NCBI RefSeq assembly: GCF_030733265.1
Contig: NZ_JASHJI010000013.1
Coordinates: 102,204 to 166,203 of the forward strand
DNA from: Roseibium sp. MMSF_3412
Lineage (GTDB): Bacteria; Pseudomonadota; Alphaproteobacteria; Rhizobiales; Stappiaceae
Reading direction: 5' to 3'
Length of the DNA stretch: 64,000 nucleotides
Shown here: one piece after another, positions 59,654 through 64,000 of the stretch
Layout of the letters: each line of letters starts with the position of its first letter
Position numbering within the stretch: the first letter of the stretch is position 1
Notes under the pieces: generated by a model
The model's input: only the letters and a program-made list of their open reading frames with translations
Told to the model about the DNA's origin: nothing
Database searches by the model: none
Made by a program: the position numbers and the translations under genes

Positions 59654-60733
59654 ATGAACGTTCAACCAACCGCACCGCTGGCGACTGACAAGGCCGCCGA
59701 ATTCCGCAAACTGCATCTGCCGGGAGATCACCCGCCGGTCAAAAGCGGCAAGGTCGGTGTCCTGCTGGTCAATCTCGGTACTCCGGATGCAACGGACTAC
59801 TGGCCGATGCGCCGTTACCTGCGCGAGTTCCTGTCCGACAAGCGCGTGATCGAATGGCCGCGGGCGATCTGGTACCCGATCCTGTATGGCATTGTCCTGA
59901 TGACCCGTCCCGGCAAGTCCGGCAAGGCCTATGACGAGATCTGGAACCACGAGAAGAACGAGTCCCCGCTTAGGACCATCACGCGAAGCCAATCGGAAAA
60001 ACTCGCCGAGGTCATGGGGGTCGAAGGCGACCGGCTGAAGGTGGACTGGGCGATGCGCTACGGGCAGCCGTCCATTCCAGACAAGCTGAAGGCGCTTAAG
60101 GAGGAAGGCTGTGACCGGATCCTGGTGTTCCCGCTTTATCCGCAATACTCGGCAACGACGACCGCAACGGTGAACGATGTCGTCTGCAAGACCCTGCTGG
60201 AGATGCGATGGCAGCCCGCAATCCGGACCGTGCCGCCCTACCACGATGACCCGGTCTACGTGACCGCGCTGGCGAATTCCGTGAAAGAGCATCTTGCGAC
60301 GCTCGATTTCGAACCTGATGTTGTCCTGACGTCCTATCACGGTATCCCGCAATCCTATTTCAAGCGCGGCGATCCCTATCATTGCCACTGCATGAAGACG
60401 ACGCGGCTGATGCGCGAAGTTCTTGGCTGGGACGACCAGAAACTGCGCGTGACGTTCCAGTCGCGGTTCGGCCCCGAAGAATGGCTCCAGCCCTACACGG
60501 ACAAGACCGTTGAACAACTGGCAAAGGACGGCGTTTCCAAGGTCGCTGTCATGAACCCGGGTTTTGTCGCCGATTGCCTGGAAACACTTGAAGAGATCGC
60601 CGGGGAAGCAGGCGAGATCTTCGAAGAGGCCGGCGGCGAGCACTTCACCCATATTCCATGTCTCAACGACACGGAGCTTGGCATGGACGTGATCGAACAC
60701 ATCGTCAGGCGCGAACTCGGCGGCTGGATCTGA
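59654..60733 (+). CDS. hemH: Ferrochelatase
   Basis: Ferrochelatase inserts Fe2+ into protoporphyrin IX in the last step of heme synthesis. From ATG 59654 the protein has 359 residues. Motifs are GVLLVNLGTPDATDYWPMRR, the metal-site LTSYHGIPQSYFKRGDPYHC, SRFGPEEWLQPYT, and NPGFVADCLETLEEI. The Cys-rich CHCMKTTRL is typical of alphaproteobacterial enzymes. An earlier frame start at 59585 lacks homology. It is monocistronic behind intergenic repeats. Confidence 0.93.
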   Translation: MNVQPTAPLATDKAAEFRKLHLPGDHPPVKSGKVGVLLVNLGTPDATDYWPMRRYLREFLSDKRVIEWPRAIWYPILYGIVLMTRPGKSGKAYDEIWNHEKNESPLRTITRSQSEKLAEVMGVEGDRLKVDWAMRYGQPSIPDKLKALKEEGCDRILVFPLYPQYSATTTATVNDVVCKTLLEMRWQPAIRTVPPYHDDPVYVTALANSVKEHLATLDFEPDVVLTSYHGIPQSYFKRGDPYHCHCMKTTRLMREVLGWDDQKLRVTFQSRFGPEEWLQPYTDKTVEQLAKDGVSKVAVMNPGFVADCLETLEEIAGEAGEIFEEAGGEHFTHIPCLNDTELGMDVIEHIVRRELGGWI

Positions 60734-60949
60734 GGCCAAGCGCCGACCCCTGCGGACACTCTTTTCGACCTATCCGAAGCGAACGCGGCCGGCAGTCGGC
60801 AGCGCCGACACCCTATTGCGCCCATAACCTTGGAAAAAGAGGTGGGAAGTGCTGCGCACTTGGGGTGCGTAGCCGGTAAAGGCGCTGGAACGACTCACGC
60901 AAAAAGAGCATAGTGGCCGCGGAAATCCAGACGTATACAGGAGACATTC

Positions 60950-61942
60950 ATGCCAATCGATATCGATGGAGCCAGTATTGTCCTGATCGCACTCGTGGTG
61001 CTGGTCATCCTGGTGTTCTTCGCCGGGGTCAAGACCGTTCCACAGGGCTACAACTACACGATCGAACGGTTCGGCAAGTACCGCAAGACGCTGTCGCCGG
61101 GCCTGAATTTCATCATTCCGTTCATCGATACGGTCGGCCACAAGCTGAACATGATGGAACAGGTTCTCGACGTTCCCTCCCAGGAGGTGATCACGCGGGA
61201 CAACGCGACGGTGACCGCCGACGGTGTGACCTTCTACCAGGTGCTGGATGCAGCGCGTGCCGCCTATGAGGTTCTCGGGCTGCAGAACGCGATCCTGAAC
61301 CTGACCATGACCAATATCCGTTCGGTCATGGGATCGATGGACCTGGACAGTCTCCTGTCAAATCGCGATGAGATCAACGCGAAGGTGCTGCGGGTCGTTG
61401 ACGCCGCAGCAGAGCCCTGGGGCGTCAAGATCACGCGTATCGAGATCAAGGACATCAACCCGCCGCGGGATCTGGTCGACGCCATGGCACGTCAGATGAA
61501 GGCCGAGCGCGACAAACGCGCCTCCATCCTCGAAGCGGAAGGCAAGCGGCAGTCCGAAATCCTGCAAGCTGAAGGCGAGAAGCAGTCGCTTATCCTTGAA
61601 GCCGAAGGCCGGCGCGAATCCGCATTCCGCGACGCGGAGGCCCGTGAGCGGGAAGCGGAAGCCGAGGCAAAGGCAACACAGATGGTCAGTGCCGCCATTG
61701 CCTCCGGCGACGTCCAGGCGATCAACTATTTCGTCGCCAACAAATATGTCGAAGCGTTCAAGGCGCTGGCGACCTCCCGTAACCAGAAAACGCTGATCCT
61801 GCCGATGGAAGCGACCTCCCTGCTTGGTTCGCTGAGCGGGATCGGCGAAATAGCGAAGGAAGCCTTCGGTGACAAGGCTCAGGAAGAGCGTACATCGTCT
61901 CGTATTCCGAATACGGGCCGTTCCGAAGGAGACCCCTCGTGA
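60950..61942 (+). CDS. SPFH/Band 7 paraslipin (QmcA-like)
   Basis: The 330-residue membrane scaffold has an N-terminal helix ([19 protein letters not shown]), then the SPFH domain ([60 protein letters not shown]). A Glu/Ala/Lys coiled coil follows ([20 protein letters not shown]). It overlaps the NfeD gene by 4 bp, the classic stomatin/NfeD pairing that organises membrane microdomains. Confidence 0.92.
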   Translation: MPIDIDGASIVLIALVVLVILVFFAGVKTVPQGYNYTIERFGKYRKTLSPGLNFIIPFIDTVGHKLNMMEQVLDVPSQEVITRDNATVTADGVTFYQVLDAARAAYEVLGLQNAILNLTMTNIRSVMGSMDLDSLLSNRDEINAKVLRVVDAAAEPWGVKITRIEIKDINPPRDLVDAMARQMKAERDKRASILEAEGKRQSEILQAEGEKQSLILEAEGRRESAFRDAEAREREAEAEAKATQMVSAAIASGDVQAINYFVANKYVEAFKALATSRNQKTLILPMEATSLLGSLSGIGEIAKEAFGDKAQEERTSSRIPNTGRSEGDPS

Positions 61943-62394
61943 CGCTGATTGAAAACACGATCAGTGCTCTCGGGCCCTGGACGTGGTTCGTCCTTGGTTT
62001 GCTGCTGCTCGGTCTCGAGATTGTCGCTCCGGGAAGCATCTTCCTCTGGTTCGGGCTGTCCGCCCTCGCAGTCGGTGTCGTTGCCCTCATTTTCGATCCC
62101 AGCTGGCAGGTTCTCGTCAGTATCTTCCTCGTCCTGTCAATCGTCAGCCTCCTCGCCGGCAGACGGATGATGCGCAAGCTGGCATCCGAAGCCGGAGATC
62201 CTGGCCTCAACCAGCGCGGCAGCCGCTATATCGGGCGGGAATTCACGCTGCAGAAGCCGCTCAGCGAGGGTGCGGGAAACCTCTCCATCGATGACACGAT
62301 CTGGCGGATCACAGGCCCGGACCTTCCGGCGGGAACGAAGGTGCGCGTGGATGCAATCGATGGCGCGCGGCTGGTGGTGTCCGAGGTCGACTGA
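61939..62394 (+). CDS. NfeD-family protein
   Basis: The 151-residue partner of the paraslipin has three hydrophobic segments (residues 12-90) and a C-terminal OB-fold domain ([40 protein letters not shown]). It belongs to the short NfeD class without the ClpP-like protease domain. GTG at 61939 is the start and is translationally coupled. Confidence 0.9.
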   Translation: MTLIENTISALGPWTWFVLGLLLLGLEIVAPGSIFLWFGLSALAVGVVALIFDPSWQVLVSIFLVLSIVSLLAGRRMMRKLASEAGDPGLNQRGSRYIGREFTLQKPLSEGAGNLSIDDTIWRITGPDLPAGTKVRVDAIDGARLVVSEVD

Positions 62395-62422
62395 CTGCGA
62401 TCCAGAAGGTGCCCCAACAATC

Positions 62423-62486
62423 GCCGCCCCGGCCCGAAGCCGGGGCCTCTGGCCGGGTGTTCCCAAGGTCCCGGATCAGCTGCCGT
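62423..62486. repeat. Palindromic CCGG-rich repeat, diverged copy
   Basis: GCCGCCCCGGCCCGAAGCCG continuing to GGGGCC, then GTTCCCAAGGTCCCGGATCA, matches the repeat pair at 63753 and 63871 with a few differences. It lies in the short gap between NfeD and the TIGR03032-like gene stop. Confidence 0.7.
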
Positions 62487-63666
62487 CAGGGGCAGGTCTC
62501 CTGAACGTGGCAAAGTCGTCGCTGAAACGGATCGTCTTCCGGATGTCGTCCCCCACGAAGCCAAGTGCCATGGGGCAGCGGGTTTTTTGCAGAACCGCCA
62601 CATCGAAGAGTTCCCGGATGCCACCTGTAAGGCGTATCCATGCGACAATGCTGCCGGACTTCAAGTCGACGATCTGGATGCCGCACCAGGGGTCGGCGTC
62701 CTTTTCCTGCAATGTGCCGTCAAGGTCGAGACCGGAAAAGGACCGGTCGCGGGGCAACGACAGCCCGACGATCGCGTGGTCGTTCTGAAAGGCAAGCCCG
62801 CGCAGGAAGCCGGGGCAAAAGGCGACCGCTTCGGCAGTTCCGGTGGTCCGGTCGATCCGGCAAAGATTCCCGCGCCCGGAATCGAGAACGTAAAGTTGAT
62901 CCTGATAGAGCCGCGGCGAATGCGGCATCGACAGGTTTTCGGTCAGGACGGTGTCATCGGCTACATCCATGATCATGCCGCCTTCGGCACGCCGGTCCCG
63001 CCATCCGTTAAGAACATCCGATCGGCAAACGGCGGTGACATATCGGGGCTGACCCGCCTTCATGGCGAGGCCATTCAGGTGACAGCGGTCTTCGGCAACT
63101 AGCTTGGTGATGAAGGGCGGTTTCCACAGCGGGCGAAAGGAATAAACCGGGTCCGGAACCGCGAGGCAGGAATAGGCCGTGTTGACGAAAATGATCCGGC
63201 CATCAGTATCGACACCGATATCGTGCGCGTCCACGTCGCCCGTGACGAAGGACTGCCGCGGGATGTAGCACTTGTCATGATTTGCATTGGCGACCTCTCC
63301 GGGTCGCAACATGTTTTCAAAGCGCCAAAGCTGGAAAAGTGAGCTCATATAGAGGCTTTGCGCGGCGGGATCGGTCCAGAGCCCCATGGCCCTTTGAAAG
63401 TTGCGCTGATGAAAGGACAGCGAGCCGTTCGGCATGACGCCGACAAAAAAGACCTGACCGGTCTGGTAGGACGTGAAAACGATGGAACACGCGTTCGCCA
63501 GAAGCCAGTTTGCGAGACCGGCGGAACAGGAAATTTCCGGCGCTTCCTGCTTCGCACCCGGCGGTGCCCCACCGCCCACTCCGTCATCTGAAGAGGGCGC
63601 AGTTTCGGGGTCGTCAGCCGGTTGAGATCCGGCTTCGATCGAGTTGGCGTCCCGGAATCCGGTCAA
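62476..63666 (-). CDS. TIGR03032-like protein of unknown function
   Basis: The 396-residue protein follows the TIGR03032 pattern: ISCSAGLANWLLANACSIVF, TSYQTGQVFFVGVMPNGSLS, QRAMGLWTDPAAQSLYMSS, DAHDIGVDTDGRIIFVNTAY, CHLNGLAMKAGQPRYVTAVC, and PHSPRLYQDQLYVLDSGRGN. Repeated beta-strand motifs suggest a propeller. Family members are often annotated near polysaccharide or repeat-protein genes, but no function is known. The first 40 residues are disordered and Pro/Gly/Asp-rich. Confidence 0.8.
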   Translation of the reverse strand: MTGFRDANSIEAGSQPADDPETAPSSDDGVGGGAPPGAKQEAPEISCSAGLANWLLANACSIVFTSYQTGQVFFVGVMPNGSLSFHQRNFQRAMGLWTDPAAQSLYMSSLFQLWRFENMLRPGEVANANHDKCYIPRQSFVTGDVDAHDIGVDTDGRIIFVNTAYSCLAVPDPVYSFRPLWKPPFITKLVAEDRCHLNGLAMKAGQPRYVTAVCRSDVLNGWRDRRAEGGMIMDVADDTVLTENLSMPHSPRLYQDQLYVLDSGRGNLCRIDRTTGTAEAVAFCPGFLRGLAFQNDHAIVGLSLPRDRSFSGLDLDGTLQEKDADPWCGIQIVDLKSGSIVAWIRLTGGIRELFDVAVLQKTRCPMALGFVGDDIRKTIRFSDDFATFRRPAPDGS

Positions 63667-63752
63667 TGTTCGACTCCTTCGTTATTCTGTACAGCCCCGC
63701 AATCATTCACTTGGAGCCGGACCGCAAGGCGGTCCAGCAGGCTCCTTTGTTT

Positions 63753-63822
63753 GCCGCCCCGGCCCCGAGCCGGGGCCTGCCGTCCAGCCGTGCTCAGGTC
63801 TCGGATCAGGTCCGGGACGGCG
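63753..63822. repeat. Palindromic repeat, copy 1
   Basis: 70-bp unit with two inverted-repeat parts: GCCGCCCCGGCCCCGAGCCG continuing to GGGGCC, and CTCAGGTCTCGGATCAGGTC continuing to CGGGACGGCG. Copy 2 lies at 63871-63940, nearly identical and same length. Confidence 0.85.
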
Positions 63823-63870
63823 CAGTTGCAGGGCCGTCATCATACTGCAGACGGAATTGTTCCAACGCGT

Positions 63871-63940
63871 GCCGCCCCGGCCCCGAGCCGGGGCCACTTG
63901 TCGGGCGCTGCTCAGGTCCCGGATCAGGTCCGGGACGGCG
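63871..63940. repeat. Palindromic repeat, copy 2
   Basis: Same 70-bp unit as 63753-63822, ending CCGGATCAGGTCCGGGACGG. The left part can form a strong GCCCCGGC/GCCGGGGC hairpin. It lies between the TIGR03032-like gene start and the partial gene at the window edge. Confidence 0.85.
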
Positions 63941-63956
63941 CGGGCGCTGATCATCA

Positions 63957-64000
63957 TCAGAACCGGATCGCCAGACGCGCCATGCCTTCCAGGGCGTCGG
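63957..64000 (-). CDS. C-terminal end of a gene cut by the window edge
   Basis: A minus-strand frame enters from the right edge and ends with DALEGMARLAIRF and a TGA at 63957-63959. The tail is compatible with a PLP enzyme or other soluble protein, but fourteen codons are too few to name a family. Confidence 0.35.
   Translation of the reverse strand, partial: DALEGMARLAIRF

Overview
The window is about 64 kb of GC-rich, gene-dense DNA that looks like the chromosome of a marine alphaproteobacterium of the Hyphomicrobiales, most like the Stappiaceae (Roseibium/Labrenzia/Stappia group). This is an inference from content: TRAP and LIV-type solute importers, PAS_7-type sensors, DUF1007-NicO metal transport, folE-hisI adjacency, paraslipin-NfeD, and CelD-like and LysR/GntR/TetR/LacI regulators. 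No tRNA, rRNA, CRISPR array, phage or autonomous transposon was seen.

Layout. 1-6.9 kb: a PAS sensor cut by the window edge, an aminotransferase, a CobW GTPase with its WD40 partner, a DUF2937 protein, and LysR and TetR regulators. 7-11.3 kb: a 264-bp MITE, leucine dehydrogenase, a DUF1007-NicO nickel/cobalt transporter and a PuuD-like amidotransferase. 11.3-18.5 kb: a cache-domain histidine kinase and LuxR-type regulator, divergent from a TRAP transporter (SBP, small and large permease). A 24-bp near-palindrome lies between them. 18.6-21.7 kb: a hybrid PAS kinase and OmpR-type regulator, with a second 264-bp MITE just upstream. 21.7-27.9 kb: a probable zinc-limitation locus with hisI-folE, an NTF2-like gene, two more COG0523 (CobW) GTPases, a small protein and a class III alcohol dehydrogenase that lacks two of its four structural zinc cysteines. 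Two matching TATAACAT-cored boxes, resembling Zur sites, sit in its promoter regions. 27.9-31.2 kb: a small protein, a TetR divergent from an SDR, and a second SDR overlapping the first tail to tail. 31.2-39.3 kb: the least familiar region. It holds a 2OG-Fe(II) oxygenase-like protein, an aldo/keto reductase, a CelD-like GNAT and an APH-like kinase, next to a type I secretion pair (ABC and HlyD). Upstream of that pair is a short Gly/Ser/Lys-repeat protein with a His/Asp-rich tail. 39.5-45.1 kb: an ABM-like protein and a polar-amino-acid-type ABC importer, followed by a class IV aminotransferase homologue without its PLP lysine and a GntR regulator. 45.1-50 kb: a small conserved protein, a LacI regulator, a papain-like peptidase/alpha-beta hydrolase fusion and an unknown companion. 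50.5-59 kb: a LIV-type ABC importer operon bracketed by two acyl-CoA-ligase-like proteins. 59-64 kb: intergenic repeats, hemH, a paraslipin/NfeD pair, a TIGR03032-like protein, palindromic repeats and the last codons of another gene.

Three systems deserve follow-up. One is the orphan T1SS with a KGS-repeat product and a degenerate ATPase. Another is the zinc-sparing locus. The third is the papain/hydrolase fusion with its companion. All functional statements come from reading motifs. No database search was run.
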